Assembly (NCBI GenBank): GCA_034509425.1
Contig: JAVTVJ010000012.1
Coordinates: 8,219,001-8,283,000 of the forward strand
Length of the DNA: 64,000 bases
Direction of reading: 5' to 3'
Source: Eopsaltria australis
Taxonomy: Eukaryota > Chordata > Aves > Passeriformes > Petroicidae
The notes under the pieces were generated by a model. It did not search any database. It was not told where the DNA came from and worked only from the letters and a program-made list of their open reading frames with translations. Each line of letters opens with the position of its first letter. Position 1 is the first letter of the stretch. The translations under genes and the position numbers were made by a program. Below, one piece after another: positions 36,901-51,274 of this stretch.

Positions 36901-37768
36901 TAGAATTTTTTTCCTGTTAGGCACCTGAGGAGCATAGACTGGATCTTGGTTTGGTTTTGGTCAAACCAAATCTCTGGTTTGACATGTATTTTAGATGGCA
37001 TTTCTGCTTAGAAAAAGAATTTACTATTTCCCACAGGTCCTGGTATTTGTTGTTAAGCTTCATTGGAGCAAGCATTTCTGAAGTTTTATGGTAAAGTAAA
37101 TTAGCAAGAGTAATTCATCTAAGAAACAATTTACTCTGTAATTTCTTCCATTTTCTTATGGTCTGACTCAGATGTGGGCATACATGACTTGGAAACAGTT
37201 GTGGAGGCAGCAGGTAGATTGAAGAGAGTAAGAGTGATGCTCTGGGGTGTATAACTGTGCCATATTAAATGCATGGTGAGCTGTGATCAGAAAGCCTTTA
37301 TTATTCAGTGTTTTGTCTTGCTGCCGAGTGAAAATGAAAGAAAAGTGATAAAATGAAAAGAATCTTTCCTGTGCATTGTTTATACCAGAAATGTATTTCT
37401 TCTCTGATTGTTTTAGAAAGATTTGATTGTACAACTAGCTACAGATTTTTATAAGTGTATTTGTGAAAGGTGAAGTGGAATACTAATCTGGTAAAGTGAT
37501 GGGATGTAAAACCTCTGCATATGCCTCGTGCTTAATCCTACTAAAAGAGGAGTAAAAAGGTCACTCTTCTCAGTGACAGCTTGCTCATAAGGGTTTAAGG
37601 CCTTTTCCTTTTCAATGTACTTCATTGCTTTAGTTGATTCGTCTCAGTTTTCTCTAGCATCTTGTCTGTGCAGCAAGGTCAGATGTATAAATTATTGACT
37701 TAAAAATTATATACCTTTAAAATTTAATTTCAAAAATACTTTTCTGTTACAAGTATTAGAGACTTAGT

Positions 37769-37800
37769 GGTTTTTTTTTGTTTGTTTGTTTGTTTTTGGT
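37769..37800. repeat. T-tract and (GTTT)n repeat
   Basis: A run of nine T is followed by about four GTTT units and a further GT-rich tail. It lies in DICER1 intron 1 and is one of several similar tracts. Confidence 0.8.
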
Positions 37801-40800
37801 TTAGTGGTTTGGTGGTTTTTTTCACCGGTTTTAGTATGCGTTTGAAGTAGCTTGGATTGCAAATTAGGAAGTTATGCAAGTGGTAATTTCTTAAAATCAT
37901 TAGCTGAAGAGAAGTGAGAGACTTCTTGTTCAGGGTTGGGAAAGCAGTGCTGAGGAAGAAGAGGGAAATCGCCATTGAAAGTTAGGCATGTAATCTGCTT
38001 AAGTCATTCTGGAAGTCATCAATTATCTGCCTCTTTAGGCATCTTAATGCATCTGTGTATGCCTACTCAAATAAGCTGCTCATTAGCTGATGAAAGCAAA
38101 TGATTAGTCAATGAAATTGAAAGTCAGTTGTATTTACATATTTACTCTGAATAATTTAAACTTTTCTTTATTAATATAAATGTAATATATGTTTGCATTA
38201 ATTGAGTTATACATTCTTTCCAAATACACCATAGTATGCAGGGGCAAGGTTGTCTTACATAATTCAGAATAACAGTTAACAAGGTAAATTATGTGATTAC
38301 TTGAATGTTAATGGCTGTGATGCTGTTCTCCTAGTTAGTCAGATGCTTATATTGTGAATCAGCCTAAATGATACCAATATGGATGCACTTGTTTCCAAGG
38401 GAAACTACAAAAATGATATAAGTTCCCAACTAGTAGGGTAGTTTTGTAATAACCTTAGATGTAAGCTTTCCCAGTGTAAATCTGGGATATTTACCAGTAC
38501 ACATCAACAGTAGGGATGTTAATGCCTCTGATTTAATTGGACTTGCTGTATTGGCATGTTAATGGTGGAGCAATTTCCTTTAAAATGTTTGATTATTCCT
38601 TGTTGATAAAAGAAATTATTTGGTATTTAAAGACTTTTAATAAGGTTTGGGGGTTTTTGGTTTGTTTTTTTTCTTCTTTTTAAAATCTTAAATATCTGCT
38701 TTTCCAAATCTTTTTTTGCATTCATGTCTTTCTTGGTTTGCTTTTAGAAACCTGCTCCTTTCCTGTAATTCCCTCGTAACAGGTCGAGTTCTTTGTCACT
38801 TGTATGCCTCCAGTGCTCCTTCTGATCCAGCCAAGTCTGACTGTGTGTTCGTTACAACTGCCCTTCACTTCTGTGCTGCTTCATGGATGTCTTCAGAGAG
38901 TCTGGGTTTGATTGACCTCTGGAGAAACATAGTCTGACCTGCTGGAATTGGTCATCTACAGGGTACTGTGAGAATAAATGAGGGCAAGAAAGTACTCTTA
39001 ATCCAGTACTCATCATTAAGTGAAAGAATTGAAGTGTGTGCAGAGCTGCCCGGACTGGAGGAGTGATACAGTGATAACTGTGAGAGATTGCCTGTGAATT
39101 TGAGTTTTGTTTCCCACATTTTGAATGGTGGAGATGTGTTCTACTGCTTATCTCATTCTCCTGTCATTTCCAGGTTGTTCCTTGTCAGTCACTAGAGATG
39201 TACCTGCCAGGCCAATATTCTTTTATTTTGGTGGGTTGCACTATATCCAAAGTGGAAGCTGAGCACAGCAGCAGCAGAAAGGGGAGCTAGTCCAGGCTCT
39301 GCCAGTGCAGTTGCCAGTCAGCCTCACAGAATTTAGCTGCATTTTTTTCTGAAAATTGAGAACTATTGAATTAAGAAAACACCTCAGAGTTTTTGCTCAT
39401 AGTTGCTTGATGTTGGCTACTTAATGTTGCTGCAAGCAAGCCACTATACTTCTAGTAATTAGATGATAGCAGGCATAATAATTGGTGGTTTGGCAACATC
39501 ACTGCAAACTACAACTAGCATGGTAAGAACAGGATGGAATTCTTTCCTTTGCTTTGTATTTTCAATTTTTTGCTAACCGGGGTTTGTGGAACTGGTCATC
39601 CCGGATAAAGCAAAATCTGCTATGTTGTTTTTAGACAAGAGTCTCTACTCAAACTTGTATGTTTGTTTTCTGCTCTGAAAATGCAGTTCACAACTGACTG
39701 AATTACAGAACTATCTATTTTAATATTACAGAAGAAAGGAACTCTCTTCAGCTGATGGCTGTGGACTACAGTGGTGCACATATGTGTGTCTTTTTTAATG
39801 TAGTACTGTGTCAGCAATACAAACAGGATCTGGAATTGAAACAAATATAGGAATGTATTAATTCTAAGTTGTGCTTAGCAGAAGAGCTAATTGGTAGGTT
39901 TAGTACTATATTAACTTAGTTATCTTACTTCCAGAACCCAACATAGTGTCAGAAACCCTCAGTTGCATCACTTACAGGTATTTAACTCCTTTGAAACATT
40001 ATTTCTCAGGCCTGAGTAGTTTTAGATAGTAATATAAAACAATGGAGTTAACAATTTCTTTTCTCTTTCCTTCTAACTTCCCTCTATAATCATTAAGTGA
40101 GTATTTGGTAAATGCTGTATCCAGTAAACCACAACTGCTTTAATGTCTGGAACAATCCTGTCATTTGCATATCTGGGAATGCTTTTGCATATAAGTAGGA
40201 ATATCTCTCACTCCATTCTAAAAGATGAAGGGTAAAGAGTTGTCTCCCCCTTCACGCCTCCCCCATGTTTTTTTTTAAAGGTGGTTGTAACAAAACAGCT
40301 TATTTCAGTTTTTGAAGCTTTTGTTACCATTCAGTGATGAGAAACAATTTGGATATTTTTTTAACCCACTTAGTTAGGAGTATCCATCACTATATATGTT
40401 ATGAGCAGATCTGATGTGGAAAATTGGACTAATGCTGCACTGCACTGGTCTGTAATCTACACTTGGCATTAGGAAAAGATACCTATTAATACACATTCAG
40501 AGAGCTCTCTCAAGGATACCTGTTTTATCTTGTTTTATTCTTTTTCATCTTGCATTTGTTCTCCTACTGTGGAAGATTGATGGATGAATCAGGAATGGGT
40601 CTGCTGATTTGGATCTCTGCACTGCAACATTTAGTGGTGCTTAGTTGCAGCAGTGTTGGAGCTAAGGGACCTTTATAAACTGGTTAAACCACCTCTTCTG
40701 TTAGCTGTGAAGTATGTTTGACCTTGTTCCATCTTTCATGGTTGATCATAATACAAAGCTGCTTAGTCAGTACTTAGACACCCATGACCCCACAGACTGG

Positions 40801-43800
40801 GGAAAACAAGCTGTCTCCATTGCATTTTGTGGATCTTGAATATTTTAGTTTTTCAAATTCGGTCGTGATTCCATATTTACTCCTAAACCTAAGAATTCCA
40901 TTTAAGGCATCAAGCTTTAATTGAAGATAAAAACCTTTAGAGTTACTCAGCACAAGAGGAAGTCCTCAAATCTGTGCGAACTGTTCCAGTTTTTCCTACC
41001 AGTAGTTCAGGACTGACAGTACACAGAACAAGCTTGTCTCATCTCATAGTTATTTTTTACCACTTTACCTTAGACAAGGAATTCAGCTCTTCTATTACTA
41101 CCTTTTTGCCAAGTAAGTTGTTGAATGTTTTTGATTCAGTTTCAGTATTGTGTCAGTTGTTGTGGAAAGTCAACAGTGCTACAGATAACCTGTGATATGA
41201 AAATGCTACATGAGGCTTGAAGCATTATACTGGTGAAATGCAATATTTATGGCTTCTCACCACTTTTGAACACCAGACGGTGTGCAAATGTTTGCTTTAT
41301 TGGACAGTATGGAAAAATAAAGATTGTATTAGAAAATAAAAGTTGTTAATTGATATGAGCTGCTGAAGTCTTATGTTAGTTTAACTGTAAAGGATGTAAA
41401 GGAACGCTCATATTCTAGTCTAAGTGCATGTATTTATATAGAGAGATATAACTATGTCTTTTCCATTCTGGAATTAAGTCACATTTATTCTGCTCATCAT
41501 CTTGTGTGAGGGCCTTTGCAACACTGTTGGTTTGCCACAAAACATTTTCATTGAATTGTAGACTTCCATATAATTTAGGGAAAAGACTCCTAAAATTCAA
41601 CTATCAGTGTAAGACTGCCCAGTCCACACAAAACCATGTCCTGAAGTGCCACAACTACACATTTTGTTAAACACCTCCAGGGGTGTTGATTCAACCTGAG
41701 CAGCATCTTCACCTTTACATATTTTTACGTGTTCCAAAAGAAAAACAAAGACAAACTGAACAACAAGCACACAAAAAAAAACAAACCAAAAAAGAGCAAC
41801 CCACTGTGCCAATGGAAATGTCTTGAAAGTTATTCACATATTTTCCTCCAATAAAATAAAATAATCAAGTATGTTTTTTGCTTGTTAAGGGTTTTTTTTG
41901 CTCTCCTTGCATAAATTCCGTGTCAACTGAGGAGCTTTGAATGTCTTCTGAATTTGGAAGAAAAGAAGTTTCTTTGTACCACATATTTTTATGAATTTAA
42001 TACTGACTTCATCCCAGCTTCACATAAAAGAAAATTAGAGTAGTGTGCCCACAAGTTTGTTGCAGGAAAAGCCATGTGAAGACAAGTAGTGTAACTGATG
42101 TGAAGTCTTTCTTTTCTAGGATGACATTAAAAACAAGAAAGCATAAAATGTGGAGTAAATAATGTGCTAACCAACATATAATATGCATTTTAAGGTTGCA
42201 CTAGGAAGAGTTGGTTTGATTTGCCATTAATGATGAATAGTTTTGTTTTGTTTTGTTGGGGTTTTTTTGGAACCAAGGCTAGAGTTTGAACACTGATTCT
42301 TGGGTGGTACATAAATTGATATGGCCAACTGCAGTAGATTTGAACTCTCATTTTAGAATTGTAGAAGGTTTTAGAGCTGGATTTACAATTCAAATGTCTG
42401 CTCGCCTTGCATCGTACAATTACAGACTTCAGAGAAAGCCTTTTGTAATGTAGGGAACTTAGTAATTTTGGGTGTTGTGGCACAGTGGTAACAGTGAACT
42501 GTTGAATACCCGTGTTTTGAGGAGCTTGACTTTCAGCCACATGCAGAGAAAGGATTTATGTTTATGCAAATAATGGGATTGAAGTCTCCACATGGGGTTA
42601 TATTCAGGGGGCAGCTGCTGCTTTTGCTTATCCAAAGCAAGAATAATTAATGCTTTGGAACTGTGCTTGCTTCACAGCTTGCCCCCAAATTGGGGAAGAG
42701 AGGAATCCCTGCTCTAATGTGTGCTTAATTGCCTTCCTGTAGAAAGACATAAGTGCCTGAAAAGCTTGAACATAACCTTTAAATTAACTAAACCATCACA
42801 AGTAAATAATTTGGTACCCAACTAAACGACTTAAATGATAAATAAATTCACAGATATGGTCAGTTATCCCTATTGTGATACTGATATTATAGTTACCTAT
42901 AAATTAGAATCTACACATTGAGCTGCAATTTTTCTATGCAGCAAAAAACCCTCAAATATGTGGCATAACTTAATTCTAGTTGCTGTTAAAACTAATGAAT
43001 GTGTTTCAGAGTGTTCGTGTCGCTCAGATTTTTTTTTATTTTGAGAGATGTGTGTCCTGAGTGTAATTTTTTTTCCTGACTTCCATGAAGGCTTAGGTCC
43101 TTGGATGTCAAAGAGTATTTTGCTTTCAAATTAATCTGAGGCAGTAGGGAGTTTGTACTATGGTTTCTGACGTAACTTTATTGTTTCTACCATAATAAAC
43201 CAAAGAAAAATAGTTGAAATATGAAGTTGCTGGAATAACAAAAGGAAGAAGAGGATAAGTCCTGTTCTGTAGTCACCCCTTCCTCCCTGCCCTCAGCATC
43301 TGCAACCAGCTGTGATTATAGAGACAGGATGCCAGCCCAGATGTACTTTTTCTTCCCAATTGTAAATGCAGTTTTTACCTGACCCCCTAAAGATCATGCA
43401 GGACTTTTGTTCATGCTGGAATTCAGTTGTATTTGCATAAAGATTATTCATTTCATCATGACTCTCATTTGAGTTTAAGAGTCCAGTTGCATAGAACTTA
43501 CTGCAAAATAACTTGAAGTTGTTAAGAGTTTGAATAATGATTTAATTGCTCAAGGGACTAGTTGTTTAATTTCAGATTGTCGAAGATTGTTGAAGAGCAA
43601 GAATGTTGATAGTATTTCAGATTCAGCCTGTTGCTTATAGTGTGACAGCAGGTCTTTCACTGTAAATTTTAGTTATCATTTTTTTGACCATCCTTTTTAA
43701 ATAGCAAGTTAGGTATCTTATGAATGTGGTTATTTTCAAGGACTGAATTTCAAAACTGTGAAATAAAAACCTGTTGATATATTCTGTATTCTCAGATATA

Positions 43801-44278
43801 TTTGGATACTTGGTTTTTGCATTAGTAGTGTTTCAGTAGCAAATAGCCAAGATACTTGAAGATCTTGGCTGAGATTTGCAGAAGTAACATGTGGTTGCTT
43901 GCAGATTTCTAGAGTGCTGGAGATTTGCAGGAGCGCCTGCTGTGTCACTTCTTGGATGCTTCTCTTGATGTCTTTATAAGCACTGATTTTTTTTTTTCAT
44001 GTTAGTGCTTTGAGTATTTATTGTGTTTGTGGTGTGTTTCAGAGTTAGACACCCCCAGTGTCTGATTATCTTAGAACGCTTGTCTTCTGTCTGTTGATAA
44101 AATATGTGAGTGTTGAGCTCTTAAAAGGTGACGTTTAAAAAAGGGGGAGCCTTGCCGTTTGATAGAAGACATTGACATTCACAAAAATTAGGATTTTAAA
44201 ATGTCACTAATCTTTCCTTTTTGTCTCTTTCGCTTGTTTTTAACAACATCCTCATAAACTATAGAGCAAAAATAAACT

Positions 44279-44630
44279 TTTTTTTTTTTTAATGTGGTGT
44301 GAAGTGTTTTGCCGGCTGTGGCTGCAGCAGGGGATGTTCGGCGCTGGGCAGCCGGGCGCTGCCCCTGTCCCTGTCCCGAGGGTTGTCGCTGTGGCAGGTG
44401 CCCGTCGGCCGCGGGGAAGGATCGCACCACGCTTTGTCTGAGTGGGTGCACCAGCGCCATTTAGATGCTAATGTGATATACGCTGCTGTTTTGTGCTAGA
44501 CCTTGACTGCATCTCAGGAATGTGGCCTGTCTGGTTTTAGGTTGGCATTCAAAGGGCCTACTGTAGTTCCTGCCTGCCGATCGATTGATTAAAGCCTCCG
44601 TCTCCTGCCTTCGGTGTGCCGAAGGAAGGG
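44279..44630. other. CpG-dense patch with adjacent oligo(T), inside DICER1 intron 1
   Basis: A run of 12-13 T (44279-44291) abuts about 170 nt of GC-rich DNA with some 14 CpGs, followed by a CpG-enriched shoulder to about 44630. It is sharply different from the AT-rich intron around it. Read on the minus strand the patch ends in oligo(A), as a retroposed copy would. It could instead be a small internal CpG island. No protein domain was recognised in any frame and no clear target duplication was seen. Confidence 0.6.
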
Positions 44631-47600
44631 TTGTGCTGGTGGAGAATTAGAATTGCACTCTTTTGGTTCTGCAGATCTCACCTACTGGTCTCTGTACTTT
44701 GTGTTTGCCATCTGCGATTAGGCAGTAAAGTAAATCTGCTCTGTTATGCCACGCATGCAGCATTAGTTGTACTGACAAGGGTTGAACCTTTCTTTCTGTT
44801 CGTGTTTGCTTTATGCTGGGGTATCCAAATGTTGCATTGTTCCCTTCAGTTTTTCTTGCAAATATATAGAGAGTGGAGTACATTTGTGTATTTTTACCGT
44901 GGATGTGACAGTTTTCTGTTGTTAAGTTACTTTCTGGTTCGATGGAATATATATTCTGGTTAAAGTTTAGAGGCAGTGAATAAGTGAATAACCTAGACAT
45001 AACAGGAACATGCTATAATAAATCTAAGTTCTGCTCACTACATCTTAGAAGCAATATGCTGTATTTTGTGCTGCAAATAAAAGATGTATTTATGTATGCT
45101 GCAAACACAAATTTAAAATGTAGCCCAGGGAATAACTTTTGTCAGTCTATTTTGTACATGAATGCAGCATCCATCAGATTTTCTTTGCTGCATTTCTTTT
45201 GTAGTCTTGTAAAATAAAATAACTGTTTACTTTGTTTTCTGGAAAAGCATACATTCTTGCAAACTCTCTGAAATGTGTTGAATAACGATTTTCTTCTGGA
45301 TTTCCTTGCTGTGTTAGGTGAAACATGCATGGAGCACAGGGGAGAAAGGCTATAAACCTAGTTAGCCTTTGCTAGCAATTACTTTAGCAGATAAAACAAA
45401 ACATGCAAATATCTCCTGAGCACTTGAGGCTGATCTTTCAGACACTGACTGTCTGTATCTCTAGCCAAAAAGTGGCATATGATAATTAGATTCTGAAGGA
45501 CCATGTGCTCTTGCTACACAGCTAAATATTAAAATGCAACAAAGCAGACTACCACATGGCATAGTTGATTTTAATGGCAGTTCATGGTAAAATGCTCTCT
45601 CTTTATGTTGCCTTTTAGGTTACCTAGGGTGAAACAAAATTACAGGCTTGGAGACTCTGGAAAAGCTCAGCATCAGCGTTTGAGGTAAAAATGAACATAC
45701 TGAACTAATCTTGGGAGTGTCCTCTTTGTTAACTTTATGGAATTGATTGGAGGAGAAATTTTCATCAGGATTCATTTTGTGTTTAAGTTTTCAGTATTGA
45801 TTTAAAAAAATTGGACTTCACAATCTCTTTTTAGGTCTGGCAAAACTCACACTTTTAGGTGTATATATTGTGCAAATTTTTTATTTTATAGCTTTAAGAA
45901 CACTCTAGATTGGCTTAAATAAGGTATTTTTACTTAAGTTTTGTGTATATATACTATGTTCAGTATAAATATGTAATACATATATTTGGCTAATATATCT
46001 AGAAATTCACTGTCATGAATTGCTATTTTTCTGAATTTTACTTCTATGGTTAAATCATCTTAAGTGCTCAGTATTTTTTTCTTTTACTACAAAGGCTCGT
46101 GTACTTTGAGAGAAATAGTTGTTGCTTTTTCATGAGTTGACTATTACTTGTAGCTTCAAATGGAATTAGTTTCAAGAAGCTTGAATTCTGATTTTTTTTA
46201 ATGTCTAACTCGAAGTGAAAATACATGTACATGGAAAAAGAAATAAAATTGTACAAGCCATAGTAAAATTGTATCAAACATTCTACTCCTGTAGTTCTCA
46301 CATGAGCCAGTAATTAATGATAGTAACCTGGAAATAAGACTAATGAAATATGTGCACATTTGAACTAAATTATCTTTTAAATCACTCTTTTAAATTTTAG
46401 TTTCTAATAGTAAACTAAAATAATTCATTTTCAGAGTGAACTTAAATACTTCATTTCTGTTGGCAAGTTGTGGTGTAGGCTCAACACATATAAATGTTTA
46501 TAAGCAACTGAATGACCACAAATAATCTTGCTATTGTAGTTCCCTTTTCAAATCATTTTTATACTTCACAGATTTTTATTCTTGTTTTTTTAAGAGTCAA
46601 GGCTTGCAAATTATGTGATTAATCTACAAGCTGATATCATGATGTCAAAATGCAGTTTGGGAAGCATAAACACAGAGACTGCAGAAATTAAAACGGTAAG
46701 ACTGTACTTTGTAGTATGGGGGAAGCAGGTTTTGATGTATCACTGCACTGTGTTCTCCTGTTTTATATTTAAAGCTGCTTCAGAACCATGGAGTAAAGTA
46801 ACTTCCATGTGTGAGTATATAGAAATTGACTGAATTTCTTTGGAAAGAAAAAAGTAGCTACTTCCATTTTATTCATAAAAGCTCAGATGCTTATCATGAA
46901 ACAGTTGCCCTGATACTTCTTATGAAGCTATACATGATTAGAAATCTATTCAGTTTTTTAAAAGGATGTGTGTGTGTTTTTATTGTGGATTTTATATTCA
47001 AATGTGGTTGCGTTGGTGAAATACGATCAGTTTAAAAAAAAAATCGAGTTGACACAAGGGGTTAGAATTATAATTGAATTCATCTGTTTTTCCAGATAGG
47101 AGATACAAAGTAAATGGTAAGGAAATGAAAGGACAGGTAAATTAAGGTCTTAGTTTCAATAGTATGCTTCAGTTTGAAATATGAGTTCAGCAAAAATAGG
47201 GAAAGAGGCTATCTGATTAAAACTAAAACTACATAGCTGAAAAATGTGGTTTGATAACATAGGGAAGACAGAAGTGTATGTAGTTCTGCTGTTGCTCATC
47301 TTGCCTTGTATCTTAGAGCCATATACTTCATGATTTATTATTTGTCACCTGTGTTAGGGAGGTGAAAGGAGTCTGCATAGCACCAGTTCTACACTGCTGA
47401 TTAGGCAACTGTGTAGTTAGGATTGTTGCACAGACCTTGTACACATAATTTTAAAAAATGAAAGTTTGTTCCAGAATCTGGCTGCATGTTGGTATTCTTT
47501 AAAGGAGAAACATCCCCTTTCTGAATGTTTATTCTGAATGCCTTATGCACTGGTATTGCTAGAGATGCGCTACAAAACAGATTTTTGTTTTCACACTGTA

Positions 47601-50600
47601 TTGTTTTACTTGTAAATGCCCTACAGCCTGTGTGTGTTATGGTGATAAATAGTGGCATAATCCTTTTGCATTTGACTGTTCCAGTATGCAGCAGCACAAC
47701 TCCTGTGTGAATGATGTCTTGCTGGCTGTGGTGGTTGAGCCGGACTGATTGCAACACAATGTTTATTAGGCTTTTGCCCCAAGTCCAGGTTTGATCATAC
47801 TGAACACTACATGAAGGACTTGAGGGGTTTTCTGAGTCTACTTTGTGTCGTGTTGTGCTCCATTTCTCTCCTAGAAGCAGACATTTAGGAGGAGTTTATA
47901 GGAATTTCACCTATTAACTGTTGTACTGCTTGTAGAGGTGCTTCAGAATCAGCTCATCCAAATGTAAAGCCTCAATTTAATGTTAGTTTTACTAAGCTCT
48001 TTAATGAAGCCTTTCCTGAACAACAGAAAGCAGCCCTCGTTGTGCTGGTATGCCTTGGTAGGCTATTGAAGACCAATGTTAGACTGTTTCTGGATCAGAA
48101 AAATAGAACAAATAAAATTCTTCTAGTTCTAAATGAACTTTCACAAAGAATATCGATGACTAGGGAAATGAGGGAAGATGGTCCTTATAGGAATGTTTAT
48201 ATTTGAGCTTTCAAGCATCCTTCTTAAAAAGGAACACATCTGAAATACACTGTTTTTTTTAAATTTAGGCATATTGTAAGACCAAATGTAAAAATTGCTG
48301 TTAGGCAATCCATGGGACAAAGATCTTTGAAGGATGAGAGAAAGAATGTCTCGTAAGGTGTGTTCTGTGTTAAAGAGAGCACAGTGTAAAAGAGATTTCT
48401 GACTCATCTTACTCCATAATATGGACAGTTGTTTGATGTTTAAGTTTTGGACTTTTTTTTTTAAGATAAAAGTGGGGGTGTTTGGTTTGGGATTTTTAAG
48501 TTCTCTTAAGAGAACTGAAGTCGCAGGAGTAATATTAACGAAATACACTTCTTTTTGTGGAAGTAGTGTGTTCTTCTGGACTGTCACTGAAAAAGTCAAG
48601 TCCTTTTAAAAAGTACACTTCTTCTAAAAGAAAATTTAAAAACCAGACAACGTAGAAATATTGCAAGTTCACCTTCACTGGGGCAAAACCAATTCTTACC
48701 TCTGAATGCTTATAGTGTAAGTTGGTATGGAACATTCTCAGTGACATTCTACATTTTGTATATTAACATTTGCATTCATTTTCTACTCTGTGTTTCGTGT
48801 TTGTAATATTTTACATTTTTCTTTTTATTTGGTCCTCCTTTACCCAGGTAGGAATTTTCTGTGCTAGATCACTCAGCAAGTTAATATTTATGTAGCACTT
48901 GAACATAGAAATTGCTATAAAGAAGCTACATTCAGACTCTTTTAAGTGTTCACGCAAGAGAATATTCAAGCAGCAAGGTTCTTTTGGTATTTTTTTCTAA
49001 ACTATGGCTTATTTCGAGTAAGTGGATTATTTTTGCCTCTTGAGGTTAGCTTGTTATGGCTGATGCTGAGAGTGTTTTCAGAGGATAAATTAGACATTCC
49101 TGGACAAAGATGAAATCCTAAAGCATTAGAACTAATGTTTGTATCACAAGTATTATATTAGGTACAAATTTACAAATCAGAAAGAAAGCAGATTAAATAC
49201 ATTGCAAATGGCAGTAAGTAGTTTCTGTTCTTAATAGGAGATGGTTATAGTTTTGCATTAACCTGTGACTATAGCACAAACTATGCTCACAAATTGTGAT
49301 AAAAACTTGAAAGTTGCATCTCCAGGACACTAGTCTGTTCTCTGTGTACTTCAGTGCCATTCCATAAATGTTTTAAACTGTCCTCCAAACAGGACTAGAT
49401 CCAGGATGTCTCATTCCAGGTGAAGCCTCTGGTTGCTTTGGCTTGCATTCTTTAGTGCACCAAACCTTGAATTTTTTGTGCGCCAGGGATGGCTTCAAAT
49501 GGGATATAGTCATGTGATTGGAAAACATACACCACAGTTGGAGATGTATTGCAGACTGGAAAAAATTGCTGTTGCATGTTGATGACTTCATTTCCAACAT
49601 TGTATATTCTTCTGAAAAACAGTTCTTTAAATGATGGAATAAGGGGTTAATTTTAGCTCTGCAGTTCATGATCCACAAAAATATGCATTAAAGAGGACCG
49701 CTAGGTTGTGAATTCTGCTCTTACAACTCTCAAGATTGATGACCATGAAACTGGAGCTTTCACTATTATTTTAGTAGAACAAATAAGCTTGAGCACTGTC
49801 CTGCCTTATCCAGCTGTCGTAAGTAGTCTAAAGTCACAGGAAGTAGGATTTGTTTCAGGTGTTTCTTGCTCCAAATTCAGCTTCAGCAAGTTCTTACAGT
49901 TTTTTGTTCTATCAGTTTTCAAAATAATGCAGTGGACAAAGATGGAGCATCTTAGCAAGTTTCTTTATTACTCAACACTCGCTGAGCAGGACTGGTTTGG
50001 TTTTGGTTTCTTTTTTTTTTGTTTCAGTTAGGTCTTGTTCAGTTTTCAGTCTGCAGATTCTGAACACATGTGCTTACATCTCAAATGTTTTCAATCTAAA
50101 TATGTTCTTCAAGTAGATGTTTTCTTTCCCTTTTTATTTCTAGATGGTCCTGTACTCCTTTTCTTTTATTGAAGAACTTGATATTTTTCCTTGCTATTGA
50201 AATAGAGACTCTAGAATGATACAATTACTGCATTATGCTGGCTTACTCCCATAATAATGTTGACATTGATCTTGTCAGATCTTATATATTTCCAATAAAA
50301 ATCATAGAAATGAAGGCCAGGACTAGGAAACCTTAGTATAGTAGAAAGAAACATTGGTTTGGGAGGATAACTTTTTCTTTTTACCTGACTTAGCTTAAAT
50401 TCTCTCCCCTTATGTGTTCTTTCAAATGTGCTGTGTTTTATGCAAGCTCAACCCAGGTATGATTGCAGTGGCATACAATGCTCTTTCGGCTGTGTGTACT
50501 TTTCAAGTTACAAATGTGCATATACCTCTTCCTTTGCACTTCAAAGAGTGTTTTTTTGAGAATCCTTTTTGGTCTCTGTGACATGATTGTTTTTAAGAGA

Positions 50601-51210
50601 AGGTCTTCCACGAAGGTACACAGACACCAAAGCTGTAGTTTAGAGTATATATTGTTTCACAGTCTTTCCAGATAAAGCTGGAACCATATGTAAGCATAAA
50701 TCCTCTTGTTTCCTGCAGCAGGGTAGCTAAACTGGTATCACTGTTATTAGGTGCATAGCGAAAGAGGTGAATTATTTGTAATATTGGATCCTCTACTTGA
50801 TTTTTGTTATCAGCCTTTTAAAATAAGGTTGTTTTTCTCTCCTTAATTCCCTCCCAGTGTTGTGATATAGCTATTTTGTATGTTCTCAAATCATTTGGAA
50901 AAGGAACACAACACAGATTGAACAGTAAACAAAGAGGAGGAGCTGCTCATCTAAAGTGACTTATAAAAGTAAAGTGGCTGGACTTATATACAAGAATGAT
51001 TGAGGAATCAACTTCAGCTTTTACTAAAACATGTGGGGTTTTTTCCCCTGGTCCCTTCTAGTAATTATTATGACAGTGACATCTCATTTTAAACAAAGCA
51101 AACATGTTCTTTCTTTCACCAGTTGCTCTATATAAGTAGAGAAGCATGATTGAGACCGTTTCAATGAAATACTGTAGTCATGTGAAAGACTTTTGTGTTC
51201 TTCAAGCACT

Positions 51211-51274
51211 ACAGGGGGTTTGAACTATACCATCTTTAAGGTTCATTCCAGCCCAAGCCATTCTGTGGTTCTAA
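51211..51274 (+). mobile_element. CR1 LINE 3' tail fragment
   Basis: The segment gggtttgaactataccatct, ttaaggttcattccagccca and agccattctgtggttcta matches the extreme 3' end of avian CR1 in sense orientation, including the terminal ATTCTRTG-type repeat. It is a short, diverged, non-coding remnant. Confidence 0.8.

Noticed and set aside
48141..48599. 152-codon minus-strand open frame in DICER1 intron 1
   Set aside because: No recognisable motif, and the T-rich plus strand lowers stop frequency on the opposite strand.
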